Of a stretch of 44,377 nucleotides of DNA, positions 16,246 through 24,667 are shown piece after piece. Positions within the stretch are counted from its first letter, which is position 1. The number at the start of each line of letters is the position of its first letter. The notes below the pieces were generated by a model. It made no database searches. It saw nothing but the letters and a program-made list of their open reading frames with translations, and was not told the DNA's origin. Position numbers and translations under genes: made by a program. The DNA lies in the NCBI GenBank assembly GCA_937127435.1, contig CAKZLZ010000071.1, positions 1 through 44,377 on the forward strand, given 5' to 3'. This DNA is from an uncultured Verrucomicrobiota bacterium (lineage in GTDB: Bacteria; Verrucomicrobiota; Kiritimatiellia; SS1-B-03-39; UBA6053).

Positions 16246-17640
16246 TTATAAGGGCGAGTCCATTTCCTGACGTTCGCGTGTTTCAAAACGGGTGGTTTCT
16301 TCGAAAAAGCTTAACTCCACTTCACCCACCGCACCATTTCGGTTTTTGGCAATATCCACAATGGCCAAATTAGGTTCGGCAGCCCGGGGGTCCCCGGGAT
16401 AACGGGCGGGACGGCGCAGCAGCAACACCACATCGGCATCCTGCTCAATCGCACCGGAGTCACGCAGGTCGGAAAGCTTGGGTACACCACTGGTACGGTC
16501 CCGTTTTTCCGCATCCCGACTCAACTGACTCAGCACCATTACCGGTACTTTCAATTCTTTGGCCATGGATTTTAATTCCATAGAAATCCCTGCGACCTCC
16601 CGTTGCCAACCGTCTTTGCTCTGCTTGGCACAATGCGAAATCTGCAAATAGTCCACCACGATAAAACCAATATTGTGTTTGTTTTTCAGGCGGCGCGCGC
16701 GCGCGCGCATTTCCAACACATCCAGACCGCCTGAATCATCAATATAAATGGGCGCGTGTTTTAATTCTTCCCCGGCATTCATCAGACGTGAATGTTGCTC
16801 ACTGGGAAGGAAGCCCCCCATGATTTTCCCCATGGAGACCCGGGCGCGGCAACAAATCATCCGCTGCACCAGAGAGGCTGCGGACATTTCCAAACTGAAT
16901 ACCGCCACCCCATGGGGTTCTTTGTTCGGATCCCCCACTCCGGTGGCCACGTTTTCGGCAATATTCAAAGCCAGGGACGTTTTCCCCATGGAGGGCCGGG
17001 CCGCCAGTACAATCATTTCCGCAGGTTTGAGCCCGTGTAACATCTTGTCGATGTCCCGATATCCACTGGGAACCCCCAACATTTTGTTTTTGTTGTCCGC
17101 GATCTCATTCAGATCTTTAATTGCGGTGCCAACCAAATCACTCCAGGGATGCCAGACCTGTGAACTCCCCCCCAACAATCCAAAAAAGGAACTTTGCGTT
17201 TCGGTGACCAACAACTCCACGTCCTTGTCCGGATCGTAACATTTGTCTACCGCTTCGCGTGCGCATTTGATCACTTCCCGGATCAACGCTTTTTCGTGCA
17301 CCACCTGCACATAACTTTCCGCATGCACCGCAATCGGCGCCGCATCCATCACCGCCTGTAAATAAGCGATTCCCCCCACTTCGTCAAAAATCTTCTTTTC
17401 CCGCAAACGGTTACTCAGCATGACCCCGTCGATCAGCTTGTTTCCGGTCTGCATCTCACTCAGCGTCTCCCAGAGATGCTGATGGGCCTGCAGATAAAAA
17501 GAATCAACCCGAATGCCGCGTTCGACCGCAAGGTCGATCACCACATCCGGGTTGTTAATTGCGCATCCGATAAGCCCCTGTTCCGCCGCTTCATCGTGCG
17601 GTGGAGAATCCAAATGATTGGAAACAGAGGCTCGGGACAC
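16246..17640 (-). CDS. dnaB: Replicative DNA helicase
   Basis: 464 residues, hexameric helicase that unwinds DNA at the fork. An N-terminal DnaB domain (about 15-115) is joined by a linker to the RecA-like ATPase with Walker A ARPSMGKT (214-221), Walker B about FIVVDYLQ, and DLRDSGAIEQDAD as the conserved late motif. The start is GTG with AGGAGG upstream, overlapping the end of rplI, whose stop is four bases away. An alternating CG tract near 16692-16706 encodes an Arg-Ala run and is simply coding sequence. Confidence 0.96.
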   Translation of the reverse strand: MSRASVSNHLDSPPHDEAAEQGLIGCAINNPDVVIDLAVERGIRVDSFYLQAHQHLWETLSEMQTGNKLIDGVMLSNRLREKKIFDEVGGIAYLQAVMDAAPIAVHAESYVQVVHEKALIREVIKCAREAVDKCYDPDKDVELLVTETQSSFFGLLGGSSQVWHPWSDLVGTAIKDLNEIADNKNKMLGVPSGYRDIDKMLHGLKPAEMIVLAARPSMGKTSLALNIAENVATGVGDPNKEPHGVAVFSLEMSAASLVQRMICCRARVSMGKIMGGFLPSEQHSRLMNAGEELKHAPIYIDDSGGLDVLEMRARARRLKNKHNIGFIVVDYLQISHCAKQSKDGWQREVAGISMELKSMAKELKVPVMVLSQLSRDAEKRDRTSGVPKLSDLRDSGAIEQDADVVLLLRRPARYPGDPRAAEPNLAIVDIAKNRNGAVGEVELSFFEETTRFETRERQEMDSPL

Positions 17641-17644
17641 CGGC

Positions 17645-18103
17645 TTACTCCTCCTCGTCTGCTACAACCTCAACCTTCAGGTTTGCTGCAACTTGCGGGT
17701 GGAGGCGAATCCGTACTTCATAAGAGCCCAACTGGCGGATCGGAGATCCGAGATGAACCTGTTTGGCTTCAATTTTGAGGCCCTGTTTGTTGGCTTCTTC
17801 CGTAATTTCACTTGCGGCAACCGAACCGTACAAACGGCCTTCTGCAGAAGTTTTTACGCTCAATTTGATGGAAGTCGCTTTCACTTTTTCCGCGAAAGCT
17901 TCTGCACCGGCTTTGGCTTCGAGCAGTTCCGCTTCGCGTTCTGCACGGGCATCCGCCAGTTTTTCGATCAGACGGTCGCTGACCGGCTGGGCGTGACCTT
18001 TGGGCAACAAAAAGTTGCGGGCATGACCGTTCGCAACCGTGACCACGTCACCAATGATGCCGAGGCCTTCTACGTCATTCAATAAAATCAGTTTTTTAGA
18101 CAT
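17645..18103 (-). CDS. rplI: 50S ribosomal protein L9
   Basis: 152 residues. The N-terminal rRNA-binding domain carries the family signature from GDVVTVANGHARNFLLPKG. A long helix (about 42-75) connects to the C-terminal domain. GGAG stands ten bases before the ATG. It is part of the conserved rpsF-ssb-rpsR-rplI order, here extended by dnaB. Confidence 0.97.
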   Translation of the reverse strand: MSKKLILLNDVEGLGIIGDVVTVANGHARNFLLPKGHAQPVSDRLIEKLADARAEREAELLEAKAGAEAFAEKVKATSIKLSVKTSAEGRLYGSVAASEITEEANKQGLKIEAKQVHLGSPIRQLGSYEVRIRLHPQVAANLKVEVVADEEE

Positions 18104-18132
18104 TGGAATTTTCTCCGTTTATCGTTGATGAA

Positions 18133-18324
18133 TCAGGGTAACAGACCCATGACCCGGGCTTTGCGGATTGCACGGGTAACCTGGCGCTGCTGTTTCGCAT
18201 TTGCACCTGTAACCCGGCGGGGGAGAATTTTTCCCTGTTCGGTCATGAACTTCTTGAGCAGTTCATGGTCTTTATAATCGATTTCCTGTACCCCTTCGAG
18301 GTACGCACATTGTTCTTTTGCCAT
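18133..18324 (-). CDS. rpsR: 30S ribosomal protein S18
   Basis: 63 residues from the ATG at 18324; the frame can be extended in phase to 18363 (76 residues), but no ribosome site precedes that start, while AAAGGA precedes 18324. The core [12 protein letters not shown], then [19 protein letters not shown] is typical of S18. It binds beside S6 (gene at 18863) in the 30S platform. Confidence 0.95.
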   Translation of the reverse strand: MAKEQCAYLEGVQEIDYKDHELLKKFMTEQGKILPRRVTGANAKQQRQVTRAIRKARVMGLLP

Positions 18325-18413
18325 TGTTGGTTTTTCCTTTGGGTTAAACGCGGCTTTTTTCATCCGCAGGTGGAGTCGGCAATATGCCGGCCCCGGGTAA
18401 AATATTCTATAAT

Positions 18414-18851
18414 TTAGAAAGGAGGTTGATCCTCGTCGTCCTTCGCATCCGATAGGGGTGCTTTTGGGGCTTGTATGGGGGCTTTTGCGGAAGTGGCTGA
18501 TTCAGAACCGCCCTCCCGGCTACTCAGGAATTGCACCCGGTCCGCGACCACAGAATGTTTGCTGCGCTTGCCGCCGCCGTCCTTGGCTTCCCAAGTTTCA
18601 TAGCGGAGCTTGCCTTCCAGCAAAACCGGTGATCCCTTTTCGAGATACTTGTTGCAGGCTTCCGCTTGTCCGCCGAATGCCGTAACATCCACGTAACAAG
18701 GGCGGTCCACCCACTCTCCCTGTTGGTTTTTTACCCGCTCATTCACCGCCAGGCCCAACTTGGCAATCGCCATGCCGGATGGCGTGTACGAAAGCTCCGG
18801 ATCACGGGTTAAATTCCCGCAGAGGACTATTCGGTTGAGTGAAGCGGACAT
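18414..18851 (-). CDS. ssb: Single-stranded DNA-binding protein
   Basis: 145 residues. An OB fold fills about 1-105 ([17 protein letters not shown], then [13 protein letters not shown]). A flexible linker follows, and the acidic tip DEDQPPF recruits partner proteins. AAGGA sits eight bases before the ATG. It lies between rpsF and rpsR, the classical position. Confidence 0.97.
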   Translation of the reverse strand: MSASLNRIVLCGNLTRDPELSYTPSGMAIAKLGLAVNERVKNQQGEWVDRPCYVDVTAFGGQAEACNKYLEKGSPVLLEGKLRYETWEAKDGGGKRSKHSVVADRVQFLSSREGGSESATSAKAPIQAPKAPLSDAKDDEDQPPF

Positions 18852-18862
18852 GACGCAGTTCC

Positions 18863-19162
18863 TTAAGCGGTTTCGGCGTCAGCCAAACGGGTGAACTGAA
18901 TGCGGAAAATCGCATCGTCCAATTTCAGTGCAGACTGCAGGTCAGTGATTTTGTCACCGTCGAGTTCCATGCGCAACAATGCGTACTCCCCTACAGTTTG
19001 TTTGTGCATTGGACGTGCAAATGCTTTGCGGCCCATGCGGGATGCTTTGGAAGCCTGTCCGCCCAATTTTTTAATTTCGGCGTTCAAACGGTCCAAGCCT
19101 TGTTCAATTTCATCTTCAGTCAGCGATTCAGGAAGAATCACCATGGCTTCGTATCGGTTCAT
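18863..19162 (-). CDS. rpsF: 30S ribosomal protein S6
   Basis: 99 residues beginning MNRYEAMVILPESL, the standard S6 start; 11 additional in-frame codons upstream were not used because the family begins here and AAAGAGA lies just before. It contains the GRKAFARPMHKQTVGEYALL segment of the S6 fold. It is the partner of S18. Confidence 0.96.
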   Translation of the reverse strand: MNRYEAMVILPESLTEDEIEQGLDRLNAEIKKLGGQASKASRMGRKAFARPMHKQTVGEYALLRMELDGDKITDLQSALKLDDAIFRIQFTRLADAETA

Positions 19163-19191
19163 AATCGTTCTCTTTGGTCTTATCGTTATCG

Positions 19192-19788
19192 TCAATTGTC
19201 GGGCGTACCCGAATTAAAATGGTTCATGGACGGCGTCAACCCTTCGCGGAGAATCCGCTCCAGTGCATCTGCGCCCTGTTCCCGCAATTTGGAAACCTCG
19301 GTTTCCTTTTCCGGGTGCCAGGCTCCGAGCAGATAATCTATCAACTTGTCGCCTGACGGTCGTGGACCTACCCCCAACCGCAGCCGGGGAAAATCCTCTA
19401 AATTATCCAGTTCCTGAATGACCGAAGTCACTCCGTTATGTCCACCTGCCCCTCCCCGTTTCCGGATGCGCAGGCGCCCCACGGGAAATGCCACGTCATC
19501 AAAGACCAAAAGCATTTCCTCCGGGGAAATTTTCCATCGCCGCATCGCTTTACGCACTGCCACTCCGGAGCGGTTCATGAACGTCCGGGGCTTGAGTACC
19601 CGAACGGTCGAACCTTCTACTTGCCAAGTCGCCCCCCATGCTTGCAAGCCGAAAGCGCGACGAAAACGAAGCTGATGACGTTCGGCCAAGGTATCCAGGA
19701 CCTCGAAACCGATATTATGGGGGGTATTCCGGTAACGTTCGCCCGGATTACCGAGCCCCACAATTAACCGGATCCCTTTTTCCGTCAT
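19192..19788 (-). CDS. pth: Peptidyl-tRNA hydrolase
   Basis: 198 residues. It recycles peptidyl-tRNAs released by stalled ribosomes. Family signatures are GLGNPGERYRNTPHNIGF (with the Asn of GLGNPG and catalytic His24), the FMNRSG motif, the catalytic Asp in FDDVAFPVG, and GGAGGHNG. It lies between rplY and rpsF, a common bacterial order. Confidence 0.96.
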   Translation of the reverse strand: MTEKGIRLIVGLGNPGERYRNTPHNIGFEVLDTLAERHQLRFRRAFGLQAWGATWQVEGSTVRVLKPRTFMNRSGVAVRKAMRRWKISPEEMLLVFDDVAFPVGRLRIRKRGGAGGHNGVTSVIQELDNLEDFPRLRLGVGPRPSGDKLIDYLLGAWHPEKETEVSKLREQGADALERILREGLTPSMNHFNSGTPDN

Positions 19789-19802
19789 CAGAAAAAATCC
19801 GA

Positions 19803-20465
19803 TTAGTCTTCGGTTTCTTCTTCGTCCTTGGCCGCAGTGATGACTTCAGGTTCAGATGAAGAAGCTTCTTCATCATCACTGTCACCTTCTTCTGAAGCTA
19901 CCCGCGGTTTCAGAACCGTGGCGATACTGATGTTTCCTTCAGTCAACAATTCAAATCCTTCCGGCAGCTTCACATCCGCAACCGTCAAGTGATCACCAAT
20001 TTCAAGTCCGCTGACGTCAACCACGAAGGATTCAACCAAATCGGATGCTTTGCATTCCACTTCGATTTCACGGGTTTGCACATCCAGGGTGCCGCCGCCG
20101 TTGGTCACGCCCGCAGGGGTGCCGTCGAAATCGATGGTTACCATGACTTTGATCAGGCGGCTCAGGCTGATTTCGTGGAAATCCACGTGCACAATGCGGG
20201 CCGTCATCGGGTGATGCTGAATTTCTTTGATCAAAACATTGCGGGCCTCGTTTTCGCCGATCTGCAATTCGATCATCAGGTTTTCACCCGAGTGATGCTT
20301 CAACATCATTTTGAAATCATGCTCGTTCAGCTGTACGGGTTCTCCCGCGTTGCCTTTGGAATAAATGACAGCGGGAATGAATCCGACTGTACGGAGATTA
20401 GTCAGGTCCGATTTATGGCCGGCACTGCGGGCTTCAGCTTTAAAAGCTACGTTTTGGTTTACCAT
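19803..20465 (-). CDS. rplY: 50S ribosomal protein L25, CTC type
   Basis: 220 residues. The N-terminal L25 domain binds 5S rRNA (SDLTNLRTVGFIPAVIYSKG). A C-terminal TL5/CTC beta domain and a very acidic tail (EEGDSDDEEASSSEPE) follow. GAGGAAA stands in front of the ATG. It lies between prs and pth, the usual order prs-rplY-pth. Confidence 0.95.
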   Translation of the reverse strand: MVNQNVAFKAEARSAGHKSDLTNLRTVGFIPAVIYSKGNAGEPVQLNEHDFKMMLKHHSGENLMIELQIGENEARNVLIKEIQHHPMTARIVHVDFHEISLSRLIKVMVTIDFDGTPAGVTNGGGTLDVQTREIEVECKASDLVESFVVDVSGLEIGDHLTVADVKLPEGFELLTEGNISIATVLKPRVASEEGDSDDEEASSSEPEVITAAKDEEETED

Positions 20466-20497
20466 GGAAGTTTCCTCTTAAGTGGGCTTGTTTAGAT

Positions 20498-21427
20498 TTA
20501 GTGGATCCGGAACAGGGAGGTTACGGATTGATAATTATGAATTCTTAAAATGGCGTCTCCGAGCAAATTGCTCAGGGTCAAACGGGTAACCATATCGCCT
20601 TCGTCCACTAAAGGCGGAACCGAATCGGTGGTTACCACATGGGAAATAGCGGATTCGCGAATGCGGGTCATGCCATCTTCGTTTAATAAGCAGTGCGAAA
20701 CCGCCGCCCGCACAGACTTCGCGCCTTTTTCTTTTAAAACTTTGCTGGCCGCACAGAGCGTACCCGCAGTCGTGGTCATGTCATCCACCAATACCGCATT
20801 GCATCCCTCAACATCCCCCACCACAGAAATAACATCCACTTCCGTGGCGGATGTCCGGTTTTTGGCGACAATCGCAATGTCGGCGTTCAACAATTGGGCA
20901 TAGGCATATGCCATTTTGGTTCCGCCGGTATCGGGGGAAACCACCACCAAATTGTCAAGTTCCAGACTCTTCAGATAGCTGACAATCACCGGGCTGCCAT
21001 AAAGATGGTCTACCGGAATGTCGAAAAATCCCTGAATCTGCTGGGAGTGCAGATCCACCGTTAATACCCGGCTGGCACCGGCGGTGGTCAATAAATTGGC
21101 CACCAATTTGGCGGTAATCGGTACCCGGGGCTGATCTTTACGGTCCTGACGGGCATAGCCATAGTAAGGAAGCACACAAATAATCCGCTTCGCACTGGCA
21201 CGGCGACAGGCATCCATCAAAATCAGCAGTTCCATCAGGTTGTCATTCCCCGGAGGAGAGGTCGGCTGCACAATAAAAACATCGTGACCACGAATATTTT
21301 CCAGAATTTTGACAAAAATCTCCCCATCAGGAAAACGTTTGACTTCAATCTTGGTCAAACTTTGCCCGATTACTTCGGAGATTTTTTTGCTCAACTCGGG
21401 GTGAGCAGTACCGGAAATTAACTTCAT
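20498..21427 (-). CDS. prs: Ribose-phosphate pyrophosphokinase
   Basis: 309 residues. Makes PRPP from ribose 5-phosphate and ATP for nucleotide, His and Trp synthesis. The catalytic-loop region (GYARQDRK), the TVDLHSQQIQGFF segment and the PRPP-binding loop VLVDDMTTTAGT are present. The frame can be read to 21664 but would then cross the tRNA-Gln gene; the ATG at 21427 gives the family's normal start (MKLISGTAHPEL). It lies 21 bases after tRNA-Gln and may be co-transcribed with it. Confidence 0.96.
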   Translation of the reverse strand: MKLISGTAHPELSKKISEVIGQSLTKIEVKRFPDGEIFVKILENIRGHDVFIVQPTSPPGNDNLMELLILMDACRRASAKRIICVLPYYGYARQDRKDQPRVPITAKLVANLLTTAGASRVLTVDLHSQQIQGFFDIPVDHLYGSPVIVSYLKSLELDNLVVVSPDTGGTKMAYAYAQLLNADIAIVAKNRTSATEVDVISVVGDVEGCNAVLVDDMTTTAGTLCAASKVLKEKGAKSVRAAVSHCLLNEDGMTRIRESAISHVVTTDSVPPLVDEGDMVTRLTLSNLLGDAILRIHNYQSVTSLFRIH

Positions 21428-21448
21428 AGGGGTTATTAGATGAGAAAT

Positions 21449-21522
21449 TGGTTGCCCGACAAGGACTCGAACCTTGAATAACGGCGTCAAAGGCCGCTGT
21501 GTTACCATTACACCATCAGGCA
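21449..21522 (-). tRNA. tRNA-Gln(UUG)
   Basis: A 74-base cloverleaf: acceptor TGCCTGA / TCGGGCA with one G-T pair, anticodon loop CTTTGAC giving anticodon TTG between GCGGC and GCCGT, T arm CAAGG-TTCGAGT-CCTTG, discriminator A and encoded CCA at the 3' end. Confidence 0.95.
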
Positions 21523-21545
21523 GTGTGCATTTAGAAAGGTTGTCG

Positions 21546-21574
21546 CAGATACCTGTATCCTCCTTGTATGTCAA
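21546..21574 (-). promoter_or_regulatory. Promoter of tRNA-Gln and prs
   Basis: TTGACA (21574-21569) is 17 bases from TATCTG (21551-21546). Transcription would begin near 21538, about 16 bases before the tRNA. Confidence 0.6.
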
Positions 21575-21711
21575 GTAAACTTGGGTGAATTTAATCGGGA
21601 TTACAACCGGGATCGGGATCTGAGCCGACCTTCTAAATCCCGCCCGCTGCAAATGCATCCACATCTAAAGCAAATCGATTCGGATTTCGAACCCGATTTG
21701 GACAGTCTATA

Positions 21712-21741
21712 TTGACATTCCGCTATGATCACGGATCATAA
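21712..21741 (+). promoter_or_regulatory. Candidate promoter with embedded operator-like palindrome
   Basis: TTGACA (21712-21717) and TCATAA (21736-21741) are 18 bases apart. A perfect palindrome ATGATC-ACG-GATCAT (21725-21739) sits between and over the -10 element. The predicted start falls at about the ATG at 21748, so the mRNA may be leaderless. Confidence 0.45.
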
Positions 21742-21747
21742 AACCCT

Positions 21748-22605
21748 ATGTCACTCTTCAAACTCCCCCTTCTCCTTCTATGCTTTTCCCTCCTCCAAGC
21801 CGGGGAACTTACTTCTATAGAGGGTGTTAAACTCATTCCCACCCCTTGGGCGGACGGAGATTCCTTTCGGGTTCAATTTCCTGACGGCAGTGAACATACC
21901 CTCCGCCTGTATGGTGCCGATTGCTTCGAATGGCACCTCACCGATGAATCCGATGCCCGGCGCCTGCGGGCACAACGCCGTTACTTCGGAATCTCCGCTT
22001 TCGGGAATGACAGCGCTGACTCCATCAAACTGGCCAAATCCATCGGCGAAGCCTCGGCCCTGCAAACCTTCGAATGGCTTTCCAAACCTTTCACCGTGCA
22101 TACCGGCTTTGCCGACGGACGCGGGAGCGCCCAATACAAGCGGATTTACGCCTTTGTCAGCACTTCCGAAGGGCAGGACCTCGCCACCCTGCTCGTCGCC
22201 AACGGCCTCGCCCGTGCCTATGGTGTGGTCCGCTCCACGCCGGACGGTCAAAATCATGAAGACTACCGGGAACAGCTGAAGGACGCCGAACTCATCGCCG
22301 CCCGCAAGTCGAAAGGCGCTTGGGCCTACACCGATTGGGAAAGTTTGCCCGCAGAACGCCGTGAGCAACGCCAGGAAGATCTCGAAGAAAAAATTGCCCT
22401 CGGTACCCAGATCCCCACCAGCGCTATCAATCCCAATACCGCCTCCCGCGACGAACTCATGCGCATTCCCGGCATCGGCGAAGTCACCGCCCTCGCCATC
22501 ATTGAAAGCCGCCCCTATCAAAAAGCGGACGACCTCCTCCAAGTCAGCGGCATCGGCCCCAAAACCCTGGAAAAAATTTCGCCCTGGTTCAAATTCGGAG
22601 AATAA
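21748..22605 (+). CDS. Secreted thermonuclease-like protein with ComEA-type HhH tail
   Basis: 285 residues. A signal peptide (about 1-18) is followed by a staphylococcal-nuclease-type domain (about 28-190): DGDSFRVQFPDG, LRLYGADCFE and QYKRIYAFV carry the expected Asp and Arg positions. After a charged linker comes a helix-hairpin-helix pair (residues about 228-282, INPNTASRDELMRIPGIG, then GIGPKTLEKI) as in the DNA-uptake protein ComEA. The combination suggests an exported nuclease that holds DNA through its tail, for nutrient scavenging or DNA processing at the surface. No Shine-Dalgarno is visible before the ATG. Catalytic competence was not verified. Confidence 0.8.
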   Translation: MSLFKLPLLLLCFSLLQAGELTSIEGVKLIPTPWADGDSFRVQFPDGSEHTLRLYGADCFEWHLTDESDARRLRAQRRYFGISAFGNDSADSIKLAKSIGEASALQTFEWLSKPFTVHTGFADGRGSAQYKRIYAFVSTSEGQDLATLLVANGLARAYGVVRSTPDGQNHEDYREQLKDAELIAARKSKGAWAYTDWESLPAERREQRQEDLEEKIALGTQIPTSAINPNTASRDELMRIPGIGEVTALAIIESRPYQKADDLLQVSGIGPKTLEKISPWFKFGE

Positions 22606-22705
22606 GGGTTTGTTGATTTCCGATTTAAATAACAAAGTATAAAAACCCCTGCCCCCGCTCTTCATTCCATTTGACTTAAACCTATAAGGTAAATATGCAT
22701 AACGA

Positions 22706-23258
22706 ATGGAAGCAAGCACCCGCCTGAATAAAAACCCCCTCTCAAAATTCAATCCCCTTTGGATTTGGCTCAGTATTGAGGCGGTACTTTTATGTGCGAT
22801 TCTTTTTGCAAACTCGGTACTCTGCATGCTGGCAGTTAAACTTCACGCCCAATACTTTATGGGACAACCGATGCCCTGGCTCAGCCGTGTCGTTTTCAAC
22901 CACATTCCCTATGATTTCAGGTCCATTCTTGCGGGGGGGATCCTCATCCTTTCAACTTTTATCGCCCTCGGATTCGCATCCGGTAAAAAAAATCAAATCT
23001 GCGGCGGCCCTTCACCTGCCCATCAGCTTCACACTTGGCTGCGTATTACTCCTTTATACCGTTCTCATCGCATCCGTACTCCCCTACCTTGAGTTTCGTT
23101 GCGGATTAACCCCCGAAGATTACATCAGCCCCATTCCGCAACCGGCGGTTTCCCCTTGGATCTGGATTGTGAGCTCCGTTTTATACGCCTCCTTCGTCAT
23201 TTACTTTGCCCGGAAAAATCAAAAACGCTTCAAAACAGACCTTCCCCCTTTCAGCTGA
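22706..23258 (+). pseudogene. Membrane protein gene with frameshift in an A8 tract
   Basis: Two overlapping frames together encode one plausible protein of about 183 residues with four membrane helices. The first (from ATG 22706) gives WIWLSIEAVLLCAILFANSV and ILAGGILILSTFIALGF. The second, in the +1 frame, gives LGCVLLLYTVLIASVLPYLEF and WIWIVSSVLYASFVIYF and stops at 23258. They join if one A is removed from the run of eight A at 22985-22992. Left as read, the protein stops at 23092 after a non-hydrophobic tail. Either a true mutation, a sequence error or slippage at the A run. The family is not recognised; it lies just upstream of a membrane sensor gene. Confidence 0.6.
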
Positions 23259-23276
23259 ACCAACCCTTCCTTACCC

Positions 23277-24617
23277 ATGCATCAAAAAAAACAGTGGCAG
23301 AAATTTGCCGCCCATTTCCTCATCATCTTCCTGCCTTTAGGGATGATTTTCAGTGCTTTCCTTTATTACATCTATACGACCGAAAAAAGTGCGGATTTTA
23401 AAGTATTGGCCACAGACAGCCGTAGCCAGGTGAACCGGAATTTCACCGCCATCTCTAAAGATTATACCTCCATTTCATCAGACTTAATGATGATCAGCAA
23501 AATGCACGAGATGAAAAAAATCTTTGAGGGGAACCGCAGTGACATTCATGATCTCGAGTCCGATCTGCTCTCCCTTTCCAGCATTAAAAAAATGTATGAC
23601 CAAGTGAGATATCTGGATGAAAGCGGTTCGGAAATCTTACGAATCAACTATAACCGGGGCTCCCCTGAACTTGTACCGGCGGAAAACTTACAGAACAAAG
23701 CCCAACGCTATTACTTCGAGGACACCTTTTCCCTCAATGAGGGCGAAATCTTTGTCTCACCCCTGGATCTGAATATTGAAAACGGTAAAATAGAAACACC
23801 GCTCAAACCCGTGGTACGGATCGGAACCCCGGTGTTCTCCTCCACCGGAGAAAAAAGAGGGGTGCTGCTTTTAAATTTCTTCGGAAACATCATCATCAAC
23901 AAGCTCCAGAATTTCGGAGGGGAGAATGCCAGCCAGTTTTCTTTCCTCAACAGCCAGGGATATTGGCTGAAGGGACCCGACGCCAAAGACGAGTGGGGCT
24001 TTATGTATGATGAAAAACAAGACCGGACCTTTGGCAACAAATATCCGGAAGCATGGGCAACGATCAATGCCTACGATTATGGTCAGTTTAAGAACCAGAA
24101 CGGTTTATTTACTTACAAAACACTCTATCCGCTTTCAGAATATCACAATTCCAGTACCGGCACCCCTCAACCCTACGAGCCGAGTTCCGCCAAGGTGGAA
24201 CAAGACCAATACTACTTCAAGATTGTCTCCCACGTTCCCGCTTCCGTCATACAGCAGAGAACCCAGAACATTTCCAATAACCTCCTTCGTCTGTATGCGC
24301 TCCTGATAATACTTTCATTTACCATCTCATGGATTTCCGCTCATTATTCAGAGCTAAAATACCGCATGGAAATCCAGAGTAAAAAACTAATCCAGGACCT
24401 GCAAAAAGCCGTGGAGGAAGTCCAGACACTCCAGGACATCCTCCCCATATGCTCTTATTGTAAAAATATCCGGAATGACGACGGATATTATGAAAAACTC
24501 GAAGGGTACTTTCATAAAAATTCAGGCGTGGACTTCAGCCACACCATCTGTCCGGAGTGTTTGAAAAATCAATATCCGGATATATATGAAGGAATGGTCG
24601 CAGATAAGAAAATTTAG
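23277..24617 (+). CDS. Membrane sensor with double-Cache-type domain and Cys-rich tail
   Basis: 446 residues. An N-terminal membrane helix (about 9-33), a large periplasmic domain (about 35-330) with Cache-like features (YLDESGSEILRINY, YYFEDTFSLNEGEIFVSPL, GVLLLNFFG), a second helix (about 336-356), and a cytoplasmic coiled coil. The C-terminus (about 390-430) holds two CxxC pairs, CSYC and CPEC, in the pattern ILPICSYCKNIRNDDGYYEK, then SHTICPECLKNQYPD. This module is often found at the end of PAS or receiver proteins and may bind metal. No kinase, GGDEF or methyl-accepting domain is present, so output must be through the tail or a partner. Confidence 0.78.
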   Translation: MHQKKQWQKFAAHFLIIFLPLGMIFSAFLYYIYTTEKSADFKVLATDSRSQVNRNFTAISKDYTSISSDLMMISKMHEMKKIFEGNRSDIHDLESDLLSLSSIKKMYDQVRYLDESGSEILRINYNRGSPELVPAENLQNKAQRYYFEDTFSLNEGEIFVSPLDLNIENGKIETPLKPVVRIGTPVFSSTGEKRGVLLLNFFGNIIINKLQNFGGENASQFSFLNSQGYWLKGPDAKDEWGFMYDEKQDRTFGNKYPEAWATINAYDYGQFKNQNGLFTYKTLYPLSEYHNSSTGTPQPYEPSSAKVEQDQYYFKIVSHVPASVIQQRTQNISNNLLRLYALLIILSFTISWISAHYSELKYRMEIQSKKLIQDLQKAVEEVQTLQDILPICSYCKNIRNDDGYYEKLEGYFHKNSGVDFSHTICPECLKNQYPDIYEGMVADKKI

Positions 24618-24632
24618 TTATCAGCTTCGTAT

Positions 24633-24659
24633 TTGACCCGATTCACTCCTTGCTATAAG
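24633..24659 (+). promoter_or_regulatory. Candidate promoter of rlmN
   Basis: TTGACC (24633-24638) and TATAAG (24654-24659) are 15 bases apart, a little short. The start point would be within a few bases of the ATG at 24668, which has no ribosome site. Confidence 0.35.
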
Positions 24660-24667
24660 CAGGTTGC

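Noticed and set aside
16692..16706. Alternating CG tract as a possible Z-DNA or repeat element
   Set aside because: It lies inside dnaB and encodes a normal Arg-Ala segment of the helicase.
21428..21664. 79 extra in-frame codons upstream of prs
   Set aside because: They run through the tRNA-Gln gene on the same strand, and the family start is at 21427.
21778..22827. 349-codon minus-strand frame opposite the nuclease gene
   Set aside because: Gly/Phe-rich shadow of a GC-biased coding region; the plus-strand gene has a signal peptide and clear domains.
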